Origin: Mangrovimicrobium sediminis
GTDB taxonomy: Bacteria; Pseudomonadota; Gammaproteobacteria; Pseudomonadales; Halieaceae
Direction of reading: 5' to 3'
Length of the DNA stretch: 64,000 nt
NCBI RefSeq assembly: GCF_004745945.1
Contig: NZ_SRLE01000008.1
Span: forward strand, 215,676 to 279,675
This document shows, one piece after another, positions 1-9,791 of this stretch (positions are counted from its first letter, which is position 1; the number at the start of each line of letters is the position of its first letter). Below the pieces are notes generated by a model. That model ran no database searches. It saw nothing but the letters and a program-made list of their open reading frames with translations, and was not told where the DNA came from. The position numbers and the translations under genes are program-made.

Positions 1-40
1 CGCCCTCCTCGGGATACTTGGGCAGGAACAGGACCTTCAC
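1..40 (-). CDS. Glycosyltransferase, N-terminus only (cut by window edge)
   Basis: Read on the minus strand, a GTG start at 40-38 opens a frame encoding MKVLFLPKYPEEG before the window ends. This looks like the first beta-strand of a GT-B glycosyltransferase. The GTG overlaps the TGA stop of the upstream gene (GTGA, 4 nt), which suggests translational coupling in a polysaccharide operon. Only 13 codons are visible, so the family call is an inference from the start motif and the neighbour. Confidence 0.5.
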   Translation of the reverse strand, partial: MKVLFLPKYPEEG

Positions 41-1125
41 TGAGCCGCACCGTGGGCGAGCCGGGTGCGCTCGAGAAACGCCTCCAGCCGCCGCGTGTTG
101 GTCACCGGGTCGAAGTGTTCACGCGCGTAGGCCAGTGCGCGCTCCCCCATCGCCGCGCGGTCCTCGGGTTGTGCCAGGAGCTCGCGCAGTGCGCGCTCCA
201 GGCCGTCGAGATCGCCGGGCACACGGCCCAGGCCCTCGCCTTCGATAATGCCCGCGGGATCAAACTGCAGCGACAGGGTGGGGCGGCCCTGCAGCCAGGC
301 CTGGATAAAGTTGTTGCCGAAGCCCTCGGGCAGGCAGGTGTGCACCAGCGCCAGGCTCGCGCGCAGCGCGCCGTTGACGAGCGCGGGGCTGCGCTCGCCC
401 AGGTAGTGCAGGTTGGGCGGCGTGCCCTCACCCCGCGCGATCCAGCGATAGCGCTCGCGGGCGATGCCGCCGATCATCAGGAAATCCAGGTCCAGGTCGG
501 TGCAGCGCCGGGCCAGTTCCACATAGGCCTCGGGCTGCTTGTAGTCCTTTAATTGCGCCACCCACAGCACGCAGGGGCGGGGCCAGTCGAAGGGTTCACA
601 GTCGCTGGCCATGGCATCGCGGATGGTGACGCGGTTGGCCACCGGCAGGCGCTGCGTGTAATCGGGGTTGAGCGACACGGCGCCGCTGACCAGGCGCAGG
701 CCGCGCCAGTTCCAGCGGCTTTTCACGCGCTGCCAGGCGATGGAGGCGATGCGGCGCGGCGTGAGTGCGGCATCGCTGTGGTGGTAGGCCCAGGGCGTGA
801 CATCCTGCAGGCTGGAGACCGCGTAGACCAGTGGAATTCCCGCGTCGTGCGCAATCCGGGCGACCCGGTGCAACTTGTTTTTGTTGTGGCGGAAATAGAT
901 GATATCCGGCTGTTGCTCGCGCAGGCAGTCACGCAGTGCCGTCGCATCGCGCAGGTCGCAGTACTGCAACTGGTACTCGGTTGTCTGTGCCTGGTCGATC
1001 GCGGCGGTGGCGAGATAGGTGACGCTGTGGCCGAAGCGGGCGAAGTGGCGGGCGATCAGGTCGCACTGGATTTCGATGCCCCCGATCCCCTGCTGGAGAT
1101 GATTGGCAATGATCATGATGTTCAT
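37..1125 (-). CDS. GT4-type glycosyltransferase
   Basis: A 362-residue protein predicted to transfer a sugar from a nucleotide donor during surface polysaccharide assembly. The N-terminus (MNIMIIANHLQQGIGGIE) has the GT-B acceptor-domain pattern with a glycine-rich loop. The C-terminal half carries the donor-binding signature around LPEGFGNNFIQAW (about residues 265-280), where family 4 members have an E-x7-E element. No membrane segment or signal peptide is visible, so it should act at the cytoplasmic face of the membrane. It overlaps the next minus-strand glycosyltransferase by 4 nt. Donor and acceptor cannot be read from sequence. Confidence 0.85.
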   Translation of the reverse strand: MNIMIIANHLQQGIGGIEIQCDLIARHFARFGHSVTYLATAAIDQAQTTEYQLQYCDLRDATALRDCLREQQPDIIYFRHNKNKLHRVARIAHDAGIPLVYAVSSLQDVTPWAYHHSDAALTPRRIASIAWQRVKSRWNWRGLRLVSGAVSLNPDYTQRLPVANRVTIRDAMASDCEPFDWPRPCVLWVAQLKDYKQPEAYVELARRCTDLDLDFLMIGGIARERYRWIARGEGTPPNLHYLGERSPALVNGALRASLALVHTCLPEGFGNNFIQAWLQGRPTLSLQFDPAGIIEGEGLGRVPGDLDGLERALRELLAQPEDRAAMGERALAYAREHFDPVTNTRRLEAFLERTRLAHGAAQ

Positions 1126-1192
1126 GCGTGATGCTGGCGGCCACTGCTGGTTGTGCGCCGGTGCGCGAGCTGCGCCAGGCCCGGGGCATCCC

Positions 1193-1216
1193 GGACAGGC
1201 ACCGCGTTGCCTGTCC
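1193..1216. repeat. 9-bp hairpin between divergent glycosyltransferases
   Basis: GGACAGGCA and its exact reverse complement TGCCTGTCC are separated by six bases. The hairpin sits in the 162-nt gap between two divergently transcribed glycosyltransferase genes. No T-tract follows on either strand, so it is not a typical terminator. It could be an operator or a leader structure. I see no convincing promoter in this gap. Confidence 0.5.
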
Positions 1217-1287
1217 CACGGCCCCCGGTCTTATGCCGTCAACGATAGCAGATTCGGGCCTGCAGACACAGTTTCAGCGGGCGCGGC

Positions 1288-2415
1288 ATGGGGCTGACGG
1301 TCTCCCTGTCCGCGAATACCTCGTGGTATTTGCTCAACTTTCGCGCCTCGACCATCCGCGCCCTGCGCGAGCGCGGTGACCGGGTGGTCTGCCTGTCGCC
1401 GCGGGATGATTACTCGCAGCGCCTGGTCGACGATCTCGGCTGCGAATGGCGCGAGTTGCGTATGGACAACCAGGGCAGCAACCCGCTGCGCGACCTCGGC
1501 CTGGTGGCGCAATTCCTGGGCGCCTACTGCGAGCTGCGTCCCGACGCCGCGCTGCATTTCACCATCAAGAACAACGTCTACGGCACCTGGGCCGCGCGCG
1601 CCACCGGGGTTCCCGCCATCAACAACGTCTCCGGGCTGGGCACGGCGTTCATCCGCCGCGGCGTGCTCGGCGCTGTGGTGCGCCTCCTGTATCGCAGCAG
1701 CCAGCCCTTCGCCTTGCGCGTGTTCTGCCAGAACGAGGAGGACGCAGCGCAGTTGCGCGAGGCGCGACTGGTGGCGCCGGAGAAACTGGAACTGCTGCCC
1801 GGTTCCGGGGTGGACCTGCAGCGTTTTAGCCCCGTGCCATCGGCGCGGCCCGCGGAAGCGCCGTTCGTGTTTCTCTACGCCGGTCGCATGCTGGCGGACA
1901 AGGGCCTGCACGAACTGGTCGCAGCGGTCCACACCCTGCACGATGAGGGCCTGGCCCTGCGCCTGCAGTTGTGCGGCTTTGCCGGTGTCGAGAATGTCTC
2001 GGCGATCGGGGAGGCGCAGCTGCAGGCGTGGTCGCAACACCCGGCCATCGAGTGGCTGGGCCCCTCTGACGATATGCCCGCCGTGTATGCCAAGGCGGAT
2101 TGCGTGGTGTTGCCCTCCTACCGCGAAGGCATGCCGCGCAGCCTGCTGGAGGCCGGTGCCATGGCCCTGCCGGTGATCGCCACCGACGTGCCCGGCTGTC
2201 GCAATATCGTCACCCACGACTTCAATGGCCTGCTTTGCGAAGTGCGCAGCGCGGCATCGCTCGCCGACGCCATGCGCCGCATGCTGGCGATGGACGCCAG
2301 CGAACGCCGGGCGCTGGGGGAGCGCGGTCGCGAGCGGGTCAGTTCGCAGTACGACGAGCGCCTGGTGGTGGAGGCGGCGCTGCGCGCCATCGACACCGCC
2401 TGCGCGTGCGGTTGA
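1288..2415 (+). CDS. GT4-type glycosyltransferase
   Basis: A 375-residue GT-B glycosyltransferase. The N-terminal domain opens with MGLTVSLSANTSWYLLNFRAS. The donor-site hallmark GSGVDLQRFSP lies near residue 173, and the conserved YREGMPRSLLEAGAMALPVIATD stretch (about 276-300) supplies the E-x7-E motif of family 4. The internal IKNNVYGTWAARATGVPAI resembles capsule and O-antigen enzymes that act early in repeat-unit assembly, but the substrate is unknown. It is transcribed away from the minus-strand glycosyltransferase pair and ends 12 nt from the convergent nucleotidyltransferase-like gene. The ATG at 1288 has only a weak ribosome-binding site. Confidence 0.88.
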   Translation: MGLTVSLSANTSWYLLNFRASTIRALRERGDRVVCLSPRDDYSQRLVDDLGCEWRELRMDNQGSNPLRDLGLVAQFLGAYCELRPDAALHFTIKNNVYGTWAARATGVPAINNVSGLGTAFIRRGVLGAVVRLLYRSSQPFALRVFCQNEEDAAQLREARLVAPEKLELLPGSGVDLQRFSPVPSARPAEAPFVFLYAGRMLADKGLHELVAAVHTLHDEGLALRLQLCGFAGVENVSAIGEAQLQAWSQHPAIEWLGPSDDMPAVYAKADCVVLPSYREGMPRSLLEAGAMALPVIATDVPGCRNIVTHDFNGLLCEVRSAASLADAMRRMLAMDASERRALGERGRERVSSQYDERLVVEAALRAIDTACACG

Positions 2416-2427
2416 CCGGCGTCGCGC

Positions 2428-3483
2428 TCAGCGCAGCTGCCCGCGCAGGTAGCGCGGCAGCTTGCCGGCGTTGAACAGCAGGGCCGCGCCGAGGTGCCGC
2501 CAGCGTGCCTGCATATCCAGTGCCCGCGCCAGGGATGGTGATGCCAGGCGCCGGCGCAGCGCGGCGAGGTCCGGGCCGGCATCGCTGCTGGGACAACTGC
2601 GCAACGCAGGTCCCAGCCCCAGCAGTTCATCCACCAGTTGTTCGAACTGGCACAGCGTTTTATCCACGCTGAAGTTGGTGATGCCGCCCCCGGCCTGTTC
2701 CGCTTCCAGTAGCGCCTTGTAGTCCATGCCTGCCCGGATCGGGAAGTCCCGGCGCGCCGCATAGCCATCGTGCAGGTAGGCGGCGTAGACCAGGGCCTGG
2801 CGTTGGCGCGCTGCGGCTGGCAGATGGAAGGCCGCACCGTGCTGTTCCAGCCGTTGTGTATTTTCCAGGAAGGCAGCCAGCGGCAGCTGTCGCTGGTAGC
2901 GGCGCGGCAGCGGATGGCTGTGCAGTTCCAGTGTGGCGTGCTGCCCCGCGCGCAGCATGGGCGGCAGGTGATGGTGATGGGCGGAAAGTTGCCGCGCCCG
3001 ATCCAGGTCGGTGAACAGTTCCGGGGTTTTGCGGTGGTAGTCGCAAAACTGGTAGCCCTGCGCCAGCAGTGCCTGCGCCGAGGGCCACAGCGCAGCCGGC
3101 TCCAGCAGCAGGTCGATGTCCACCTGCTTGCGCAGGCCCGGGGGCGGCGCGGGCTGCACGAACATCAGCGCGGTGCCCTTGAGCAGGACCGGTTCGACGC
3201 CTGCGGCGTTCATCGCCCGTGCGGCCTTGAGCGCCTGGGCCTGCAGGTGGAGCTGGCGGCGGGTGTTGTCCTGCAGCGCGCTTTGCAGTGCGGTCACACT
3301 GGCCGGGTCGCCGCTGGAAAGCCTTGAGCCGAGGCGGACGGCGAGGGCGGGGAGCAGGTCGCGCGAGCCGGCCAGCTCGGTCAGTTGCGGCAACGCGTCA
3401 ACGCTGCAGGCGGCCTCCAGCGCGGCGTCGTCCCCGCCGCCGAGACAGCGGCAGAGCAGGCGAAAAGTCTCCCAGGTAGTCAT
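2428..3483 (-). CDS. Nucleotidyltransferase-fold family protein (PF14907-like)
   Basis: A 351-residue protein resembling the nucleotidyltransferase-fold family often found in exopolysaccharide and peptide-modification clusters. The core pattern ARAMNAAGVEPVLLKGTAL (about residues 98-116), followed by RKQVDIDLLLEP, matches the family's LKG and D-x-D metal-binding arrangement. The start at 3483 (MTTWETFRLL) is chosen because the frame upstream has no family similarity and overlaps the region ahead of the plus-strand phosphatase gene. It is divergent from that phosphatase. The biochemical substrate is unknown. The family also appears beside PqqD-like chaperones, and one such gene lies 12 kb away in this window. 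Confidence 0.75.
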   Translation of the reverse strand: MTTWETFRLLCRCLGGGDDAALEAACSVDALPQLTELAGSRDLLPALAVRLGSRLSSGDPASVTALQSALQDNTRRQLHLQAQALKAARAMNAAGVEPVLLKGTALMFVQPAPPPGLRKQVDIDLLLEPAALWPSAQALLAQGYQFCDYHRKTPELFTDLDRARQLSAHHHHLPPMLRAGQHATLELHSHPLPRRYQRQLPLAAFLENTQRLEQHGAAFHLPAAARQRQALVYAAYLHDGYAARRDFPIRAGMDYKALLEAEQAGGGITNFSVDKTLCQFEQLVDELLGLGPALRSCPSSDAGPDLAALRRRLASPSLARALDMQARWRHLGAALLFNAGKLPRYLRGQLR

Positions 3484-3597
3484 CGGCGGCAATATAGCAC
3501 GCTGTCTCGCGCCGGCACCCGCGGGTATAGTGGGGGCGTCCGGGCCTGCAGTTCCAACGTACGCGGCGAACTTGAAAGACGAATTTGAACCACTAGC

Positions 3598-4347
3598 GTG
3601 ATCGACCTCCACTGCCACATCCTGCCGGGTATCGACGACGGCGCCCCCGATACCGAGACCGCGCTTTCCATGGCACGCCTCGCGGCGGCCGACGGCATCC
3701 GCCTGCTCGCCTGTACCCCGCACATCCACCCGGGCCGTTTCGACAACGACGCCGCGGGTATCGCCAGTGCCTGCGCGGACTTTCGCGAGCGCCTGCGCGA
3801 AGCGGATATCGCGCTGGAGCTGACCACCGGCGCAGATGCCCACATCACCCCGGAGCTGCTGCCCGGCCTGCGCGCCGGGCGCATCCCCACCCTGCACGGC
3901 AGCCGCTATTTCCTCTGTGAGCCCTCGCACCAGGTGCCATTGCCCGGCCTGCCGGCGCTGGTGCGGCACCTGCTGGGCGCCGGCTACGTGCCGGTGATTA
4001 CCCACCCGGAGCGGCTGCGCTACATCGACAGCCACTACGAACTGATCCTGGAGTCGGCGCGGCTCGGCGCCTGGGTGCAACTCACCGCCGGCTCGCTCAC
4101 CGGCCGTTTCGGCGAGGGTCCGCAGGCGGCGGCTCGGCGCCTGCTGGAAGACGGAGTAGTGCACCTGCTGGCCACTGACGCCCACAACACCGGGCGGCGC
4201 GCACCGCTGCTGACGGAAGGGCGCGAGGCAGCCGCGCAGTTGGTCGGGGAGGAGGAGGCATCGCGCCTGGTGCTGGAGCGCCCGCAGGCGGTGATCGACG
4301 ACCTGCCGCCTGAGCAGGTGGCGGCGGCGCCGGCTTTCGCGCGCTAG
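3598..4347 (+). CDS. PHP-family tyrosine-protein phosphatase (CpsB/YwqE type)
   Basis: A 249-residue PHP-domain phosphatase of the CpsB/YwqE family. These manganese-dependent enzymes dephosphorylate bacterial tyrosine kinases that control capsule or exopolysaccharide polymerisation. The GTG start gives MIDLHCHILPGIDDG, the canonical N-terminus with the first metal ligands H-x-H. Further ligands are visible at TPHIHPG (about 40), ITHPERLRY (about 136) and the C-terminal LLATDAHN (about 180). The partner BY-kinase is not in the window. The length matches the family. No clear Shine-Dalgarno site precedes the GTG, but the conserved N-terminus fixes it. Confidence 0.9.
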   Translation: MIDLHCHILPGIDDGAPDTETALSMARLAAADGIRLLACTPHIHPGRFDNDAAGIASACADFRERLREADIALELTTGADAHITPELLPGLRAGRIPTLHGSRYFLCEPSHQVPLPGLPALVRHLLGAGYVPVITHPERLRYIDSHYELILESARLGAWVQLTAGSLTGRFGEGPQAAARRLLEDGVVHLLATDAHNTGRRAPLLTEGREAAAQLVGEEEASRLVLERPQAVIDDLPPEQVAAAPAFAR

Positions 4348-4416
4348 CCGCCGGTCGGCTGATCACCTCTGTTCAGCGGTATCGCGGGCTGATGTGGCCC
4401 GCCCTGCACCGCCGGG

Positions 4417-5424
4417 TCACACCTGGTAGTAATCGCGATACCAGTCGATGAATTTCGCCACGCCGACATCCACCGGGGTAGCCGGGCGGTAACCCACCGC
4501 CGCCTCCAGCGCGTCGATGTCCGCGTAGGTGGCGGGGACGTCGCCGGGCTGCATCGGCAGCAGTTGCTTCTCCGCCTGCATGCCCAGCGCCTGTTCGATT
4601 GCGGCGATGTAGTCCAGCAGCAGCACCGGCTGGTTGTTGCCGATGTTGTAGATGCGGTAGGGCGCGCTGCTGCTGCCCGGGTCGGGCACGGCGCTGTCGA
4701 AGTCCGGGTTGGGCGCCGCGGGCTGGTCGAGCACGCGCACCACGCCTTCGGCGATATCGTCGATGTAGGTGAAATCGCGCTGCATGCGGCCCTCGTTGAA
4801 CACCTTGATCGGCTCGTCGGCGAGGATCGCCCGGGTGAACAGGAACAGGGCCATGTCCGGTCGGCCCCAGGGCCCGTACACGGTGAAAAAGCGCAGGCCG
4901 GTGGTGGGCAGCCCGTACAGGTGCGAATAGGTGTGGGCCATCAACTCGTTGGCTTTCTTGCTCGCCGCGTACAGGGACACCGGGTGGTCCACGTCGTCGT
5001 GCACCGAGAACGGCATTTTCGTGTTCATGCCGTACACCGAACTGCTGCTGGCGTAGACCAGGTGGCCGGTGTCGTGGTGGCGGCAGCACTCGAGGATGTT
5101 CATGAAGCCGACGATATTGCTGTCGATGTAGGCGTGCGGGTTCTCCAGCGAGTAGCGCACGCCGGCCTGGGCGGCGAGGTTGATGACGCCGTCGAAGCGC
5201 TGCTCGGCAAACAGCGCCTCAAGTGCCGGGCGGTCCTCGAGGTTCGCGCGCAGGAAGCGAAAGCCGGGGATGGCCTGCAGCGTCGCCAGGCGCGCTTCCT
5301 TCAGGCTCACCTCGTAGTAGTCGTTGAGGTTGTCCAGGCCGACTACCGTGTCGCCGCGCGCAAGCAACAGCTGGCTGACGTGGAATCCGATAAAACCGGC
5401 GGCGCCGGTGACCAGTATGTGCAT
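4417..5424 (-). CDS. UDP-glucuronate 4-epimerase family NAD-dependent epimerase
   Basis: A 335-residue extended short-chain dehydrogenase. The Rossmann motif GAAGFIG is at residues 7-13, the serine motif YASSSSVYG is near 125, and the catalytic Y-x3-K (YAASKKANE) is near 152. [16 protein letters not shown] near residue 32 is characteristic of enzymes that interconvert UDP-glucuronate and UDP-galacturonate. It follows the UDP-sugar dehydrogenase by 22 nt on the same strand, so the two probably make an acidic sugar precursor in sequence. A UDP-GlcNAc/GalNAcA 4-epimerase (TviC/WbpP) specificity is the main alternative. Confidence 0.9.
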   Translation of the reverse strand: MHILVTGAAGFIGFHVSQLLLARGDTVVGLDNLNDYYEVSLKEARLATLQAIPGFRFLRANLEDRPALEALFAEQRFDGVINLAAQAGVRYSLENPHAYIDSNIVGFMNILECCRHHDTGHLVYASSSSVYGMNTKMPFSVHDDVDHPVSLYAASKKANELMAHTYSHLYGLPTTGLRFFTVYGPWGRPDMALFLFTRAILADEPIKVFNEGRMQRDFTYIDDIAEGVVRVLDQPAAPNPDFDSAVPDPGSSSAPYRIYNIGNNQPVLLLDYIAAIEQALGMQAEKQLLPMQPGDVPATYADIDALEAAVGYRPATPVDVGVAKFIDWYRDYYQV

Positions 5425-5446
5425 GTTTGTCGCTCGCGGGTCGGGG

Positions 5447-6718
5447 TTACAGCCGCAGGTCGCTGGCGTCTACCGGCAGTACCTGCTTCAGGTCGTACAG
5501 AACATGTTCCGGCTTGCCCAGGCGATGGATGCCCCCGGGGCCCATGGCGGCGAACTCGCGGTGCGCCACGGCCAGGATAATGCCGTCGTAGGCGCCCTCC
5601 GCGGGGGTTGCCAGCAGGTCGATGCCGTACAGCTCGCGCGCCTGTTGTGCATCCACCCAGGGGTCGACCACATCCAGTTGCACGCCGTACTCGCCGAGTT
5701 CGCGCAGGATGTCGGTGACCCGGGTATTGCGCAGGTCCGGGCAGTTCTCCTTGAAGGATAGACCCATCACCAGTACCCGCGCACCCTTGACCTGGATCTG
5801 CCGCTTGAGCAGCGCCTTGATGAACTGCGCGGCGACGTATTCGCCCATCTGGTCGTTGATGCGCCGCCCGGCGAGCACCATCTCCGGGTGGTAACCGGCG
5901 GCCTGGGCGCGGTGGGTCAGGTAGTACGGGTCCACGCCGATGCAGTGACCGCCCACCAGGCCGGGCCGGAAGGGAAGGAAATTCCACTTGGTGCCGGCGG
6001 CTTCCAGCACGTGGGAGGTCTCGATGCCCAGCCGATTGAAGATCATCGCCAGCTCGTTCATCAGCGCGATGTTGACGTCGCGCTGGGTGTTCTCGATCAC
6101 CTTGGCCGCCTCGGCCACGCGGATGCTCTGCGCGCGGTGGGTACCGGCCTCGACAATCGACGCGTACAGGCCGTCGACGAAATCCGCGGTGGCGGGATCG
6201 GAGCCGGCGGTGACCTTGGTGATGGTATTCAGGCGGTGGGTCTTGTCACCGGGATTGATGCGCTCCGGACTGTAGCCGACGAAAAAACCCTGGTTGTAGA
6301 CCAGCCCCGACTCGCGCTCGAGGATGGGTACGCAGAACTCCTCGGTGGCGCCGGGGTAGACAGTGGATTCGAAAATGACCACATCGCCCTCGGCCAGCAG
6401 TTTGCCCACCGCGGTGCTGGCGGCGGCCAGCGGGCGCAGGTCCGGCTGGTTGTGGGCGTCGATGGGGGTGGGCACGGTGACCACGTAGACGTTGGCGGCC
6501 GTGATCTCGGTGATGTCCGCGGTGAACGCCAGTTGCGTGGCCGCGGCCAGCGCCGGCGCCTCGACCTCGCGGGTGCGGTCGTTGCCGGCGCGCAGTTCCT
6601 CGATGCGCGCGGCGTCCACGTCAAACCCCAGCGTGCGGTAGCGCTGGCCGAAGGCCACCGCCAGGGGCAGGCCGACATAACCCAGGCCGACGACGGCGAT
6701 CACGGGGTCTTGCGTCAC
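5447..6718 (-). CDS. UDP-sugar 6-dehydrogenase (TviB/WbpO family)
   Basis: A 423-residue nucleotide-sugar dehydrogenase that would oxidise C6 of a UDP-hexose or UDP-HexNAc to the uronic acid with two NAD+. The N-terminal Rossmann motif is [12 protein letters not shown] (residues 9-20). The catalytic cysteine lies in [15 protein letters not shown] (about 265), and the C-terminal UDP-binding domain follows. The sequence resembles the Vi-antigen TviB and WbpO enzymes more than UDP-glucose dehydrogenases. It lies downstream of wecA (13-nt gap) and upstream of the 4-epimerase, forming a three-gene minus-strand operon for acidic polysaccharide precursors. Confidence 0.9.
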   Translation of the reverse strand: MTQDPVIAVVGLGYVGLPLAVAFGQRYRTLGFDVDAARIEELRAGNDRTREVEAPALAAATQLAFTADITEITAANVYVVTVPTPIDAHNQPDLRPLAAASTAVGKLLAEGDVVIFESTVYPGATEEFCVPILERESGLVYNQGFFVGYSPERINPGDKTHRLNTITKVTAGSDPATADFVDGLYASIVEAGTHRAQSIRVAEAAKVIENTQRDVNIALMNELAMIFNRLGIETSHVLEAAGTKWNFLPFRPGLVGGHCIGVDPYYLTHRAQAAGYHPEMVLAGRRINDQMGEYVAAQFIKALLKRQIQVKGARVLVMGLSFKENCPDLRNTRVTDILRELGEYGVQLDVVDPWVDAQQARELYGIDLLATPAEGAYDGIILAVAHREFAAMGPGGIHRLGKPEHVLYDLKQVLPVDASDLRL

Positions 6719-6731
6719 GGTAAGCGTTCCT

Positions 6732-7757
6732 TCAGGTCGTGAGATGCGCTTCGGGGGCGCGGTTGTCGGCCCTCAATACAAACCCACAGTGCCCGAAAAA
6801 CAGCAGGAAATACAAGGCCATACTGAAGTATTCGGGAATTTGCTCGAGTGCCAGCCCGAGGCCGGCGGCGAGGGCGGCGTACAGCGCCATGCACAGCAGC
6901 GCCTGGCGCGCGGACAGCCCGCGGTCCATCAGGGCGTGGTGCAGGTGGCTGCGGTCGGCCTCCATCAGCGGCCGGCGCAGGCGCAGCCGGCGGCCCATGG
7001 TGGCGAGCATGTCCATCAGCGGCACGCTGACCAGCCACAGGGCGGTGACCGGTCGGATCAGCGCGTTGCCGCCCTGGGAGAAATACACCAGCGCGGCAGT
7101 GACCAGGAAGCCGAGGGTGATGCTGCCGGCATCGCCGAGGAACATCTTCGGCCACCAGCGGGTGTTGGGACCGAGGTTGAAGAGCAGGAAGACGCCGATC
7201 GGCAGCAGCATCAGGGCCACGGCCGGCGCCATCGGGTGGCCGGCCTTCAGCGCAAGGGCCAGCAGCACCAGCAGGGGCAGGGCGAGCAGGGAGGCCGCCA
7301 GTCCGTCGATGCCGTCGATCATGTTGTAGGCGTTGGACAGCCCGGCCACGGCCAGCGCGGTGAGCGGCACGGTGAGCAGGGCCAGCGGGATCGCCCCCAC
7401 TGCCAGCAGGTCGCCCACGTTGTGGATGGCGATGCCGCCATAAGTGGCCAGGGCGATGCCCGCCGCGTACTGGATGCCCAGGCGCAGCCAGGGGTCGATG
7501 TGGCGCAGGTCGTCGAACAGGCCGACCAGGAACACGGCGCCAGCGATGACCAGCATCTGCGCGGTGAACGGCTCGATGCCGAGCACTGCGGTGCCGGTGA
7601 GCAGGGTGAGGAAGATCGCCGCGCCGCCGGTCAGCGGTACGCTGCCCTGGTGCTGTTTGCGCGCATCGGGGTGGTCGACCAGGCCGACCCGCGCGCCGCC
7701 GTGGACACAGACCAGGGCGAACAGCAGCGACAGTGCTGTGATGGCGAACAGGTGCAT
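6732..7757 (-). CDS. wecA: Undecaprenyl-phosphate GlcNAc-1-phosphate transferase
   Basis: A 341-residue polytopic membrane enzyme of the WecA/MraY/TagO family. It would attach GlcNAc-1-phosphate (or a related HexNAc) to undecaprenyl phosphate, the first lipid-linked step of O-antigen or related glycans. Family motifs are visible: [18 protein letters not shown] near residue 27, [12 protein letters not shown] near 80, [11 protein letters not shown] near 146 and KMFLGDAGS near 208. About ten hydrophobic helices span the protein. It leads the operon wecA, UDP-sugar dehydrogenase, 4-epimerase, and sits beneath a short tandem repeat that may be part of its control region. Confidence 0.9.
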   Translation of the reverse strand: MHLFAITALSLLFALVCVHGGARVGLVDHPDARKQHQGSVPLTGGAAIFLTLLTGTAVLGIEPFTAQMLVIAGAVFLVGLFDDLRHIDPWLRLGIQYAAGIALATYGGIAIHNVGDLLAVGAIPLALLTVPLTALAVAGLSNAYNMIDGIDGLAASLLALPLLVLLALALKAGHPMAPAVALMLLPIGVFLLFNLGPNTRWWPKMFLGDAGSITLGFLVTAALVYFSQGGNALIRPVTALWLVSVPLMDMLATMGRRLRLRRPLMEADRSHLHHALMDRGLSARQALLCMALYAALAAGLGLALEQIPEYFSMALYFLLFFGHCGFVLRADNRAPEAHLTT

Positions 7758-7759
7758 GA

Positions 7760-7793
7760 GCAGTATTAGTCCCGCAGTATCAGTCTCGCAGTC
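7760..7793. repeat. Short 14-bp tandem repeat upstream of wecA
   Basis: GCAGTATTAGTCCC is followed directly by GCAGTATCAGTCTC and then by the partial third unit GCAGTC. The two full units differ at two positions. The array abuts the wecA start on the minus strand, in the gap between divergent wecA and galE. It could bind a regulator or be a chance duplication. No protein family is implied. Confidence 0.55.
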
Positions 7794-7994
7794 AAACTTC
7801 CCCCGGGGGGGTTATTGTTAGAGTCGCGTTTCCCGGCTGTTGAGCTTCCCTGCGAACCGTGCCGGCGAGGTTTGCCGCCAGCGATGCACAGTTTACCCGC
7901 TTCTCCGGTGCTGCGGGAGGGCCTGCCGGCCGCCGCTTGGGCGGGTCGCCGGGGGCGGGTTACAATCCGCTGCCCACCCCTGATGGATCATCGC

Positions 7995-9011
7995 ATGGAG
8001 TCGTACATCCTGGTCACCGGCGGCGCCGGTTATATCGGCAGTCACGCCTGTGTCGCCCTGCTCGAGGCGGGTTACCGCGTGGTCGTGCTGGACAGTCTCC
8101 GCAACAGCAGCGCACAGGCGCTCGACCGGGTCGGGGAGATCACCGGCCAGAGCGTGGAAAGGCTGGCTGGCGACATCCGCGACGCGGCCTGCCTGGACGG
8201 GCTGTTCGCCCGCTACCCGGTGAGTGCCGTCATGCATTTCGCCGGGCTCAAGGCGGTCGGCGAATCGGTGGAGCAGCCGCTGGCCTACTACCAGGTCAAC
8301 GTACACGGTACGCTGACCTTGCTCGAGGCCATGCAGCGCGCCGCCGTGACCCGCTTTATTTTCTCGTCCTCGGCCACCGTCTACGGCGATCCGCCCAGCG
8401 TGCCAATCCGCGAGGACTTCCCCACCGGTGCCACCAATCCCTACGGCCGCTCCAAGCTGATGGTGGAGCAGATCCTGGCCGACTGGCAGGTCGCCCAGCC
8501 CGATTGGAGCATTGCCCGCCTGCGCTACTTCAACCCGGTCGGCGCGCACCCCAGCGGGCGCATCGGCGAGGACCCGCGGGGGATGCCCAACAACCTGATG
8601 CCCTTCATCGCCCAGGTGGCGGTGGGGCGCCGTGAGAAACTCGCCGTGTTCGGCGGCGACTATCCCACCGTCGATGGCACCGGGGTGCGCGACTACATCC
8701 ATGTGATGGACCTCGCCGAGGGGCATGTCGCCGCCCTGCGCTACCTGGAGCGGGAAAGCGGCCTGCTCACCGTCAACCTGGGCACCGGCAGGGGTGCCTC
8801 GGTGCTGCAACTGCTGAGCGCCTTCGAGGCCGCCAGCGGTCGCCCGGTGCCCTACGACATCGTGGACCGGCGCGCCGGGGACATCGCCGAGTGCTGGGCC
8901 GACCCCGCGCTGGCACAGGAACTGCTCGGCTGGCAGGCCGCGCGCAGCCTCGAGGACATGTGCGCCGACAGCTGGCGCTGGCAGCAGGCCAACCCCCAGG
9001 GCTACGCCTGA
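7995..9011 (+). CDS. galE: UDP-glucose 4-epimerase
   Basis: A 338-residue GalE, the same length as the E. coli enzyme, which interconverts UDP-glucose and UDP-galactose through bound NAD+. Visible features are the GGAGYIG dinucleotide motif at residues 8-14, the serine motif FSSSATVYG (about 120), the catalytic Y-x3-K (NPYGRSKLMVE, about 147) and the RYFNPVGAHPSG substrate loop. I chose the ATG at 7995, which has GGA seven bases upstream. An ATG at 7983 would add four residues. It is divergent from wecA and 12 nt ahead of the YdcF-like gene, so the two are probably co-transcribed. Confidence 0.95.
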   Translation: MESYILVTGGAGYIGSHACVALLEAGYRVVVLDSLRNSSAQALDRVGEITGQSVERLAGDIRDAACLDGLFARYPVSAVMHFAGLKAVGESVEQPLAYYQVNVHGTLTLLEAMQRAAVTRFIFSSSATVYGDPPSVPIREDFPTGATNPYGRSKLMVEQILADWQVAQPDWSIARLRYFNPVGAHPSGRIGEDPRGMPNNLMPFIAQVAVGRREKLAVFGGDYPTVDGTGVRDYIHVMDLAEGHVAALRYLERESGLLTVNLGTGRGASVLQLLSAFEAASGRPVPYDIVDRRAGDIAECWADPALAQELLGWQAARSLEDMCADSWRWQQANPQGYA

Positions 9012-9023
9012 GCAGGCCGCGCA

Positions 9024-9791
9024 GTGTCCGACCTGAGCTACGCCACCACCAAGCTGCTCTCGCTGCTCGCCTACCCCCTCAACCAGGCGTTGTTGCTGCT
9101 GCTGGTCGCGCTGCTGGCCTGGCGCTGGCGGCGGCTGGCCTTTACCTGCTGTGCGCTGGGCGTCGCCTGGCTGTACCTGTGCTCGACGGCCTGGTTTGCC
9201 GACCTGGTGATGGGTTCGCTCGAAGACAGGTACCCACCGCGTGCCCTCAGCGCGCTGCCGGAGGCGGACGCGATCGTGGTGCTTGGCGGCGCCACCCGCG
9301 GCGACGGTCACCTCGGCAGCATGGCCGACCTCAACCAGCAGGCCGACCGGCTGACCCATGCCGCCGCCCTGTACCAGGCGGGCAAGGCACCGCTGGTGCT
9401 GCTCTCCGGCGGTTCCGGTACCGGCGGGCGGCCGGAGGCGGAACAGATGGCGGAGTTCATGACCCTGATGGGGGTGCCCGCGGACGCCCTGCTGCTGGAG
9501 CGTGCCAGTCGCGATACCCACGAGAATGCGGTGTACTCCGCCATCCTGCTCCAGAGCCGCCAGGTGCGCACCGTGCTGCTGGTGACCTCCGCCTTTCACA
9601 TGCCGCGCGCGGTGCCCCTGTTCCGCCGCGAGGGCTTCGAGGTGATCCCCGCGCCCACCGATTTCCAGCGCCTCGCCGACCCGCCGGTAGTGCCGCGCCT
9701 GCTGCCCACCGTGGACGACCTGCAACGCACTACCCAGGGTTTGCGCGAGTACGTGGGGACGACGTACTACAGCCTGCGTTCATGGTTCTGA
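9024..9791 (+). CDS. YdcF/ElyC-family membrane protein (DUF218)
   Basis: A 255-residue protein with two hydrophobic segments in the first 60 residues and a DUF218 domain (about 80-240). The domain carries ADAIVVLGGATRGDG, LLSGGSGTG and ERASRDTHENAVYSA, the conserved core of the ElyC/SanA/YdcF group. ElyC homologues affect peptidoglycan synthesis and undecaprenyl-lipid carrier use, which suits a position after galE and near wecA. The GTG at 9024 is preceded by AGG. The molecular activity of the family is not settled, so only an envelope role is proposed. Confidence 0.85.
   Translation: MSDLSYATTKLLSLLAYPLNQALLLLLVALLAWRWRRLAFTCCALGVAWLYLCSTAWFADLVMGSLEDRYPPRALSALPEADAIVVLGGATRGDGHLGSMADLNQQADRLTHAAALYQAGKAPLVLLSGGSGTGGRPEAEQMAEFMTLMGVPADALLLERASRDTHENAVYSAILLQSRQVRTVLLVTSAFHMPRAVPLFRREGFEVIPAPTDFQRLADPPVVPRLLPTVDDLQRTTQGLREYVGTTYYSLRSWF

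Noticed and set aside
8000..9725. Long antisense frame over galE and the YdcF-like gene
   Set aside because: Shadow of confident genes; no domain and no ribosome-binding site.
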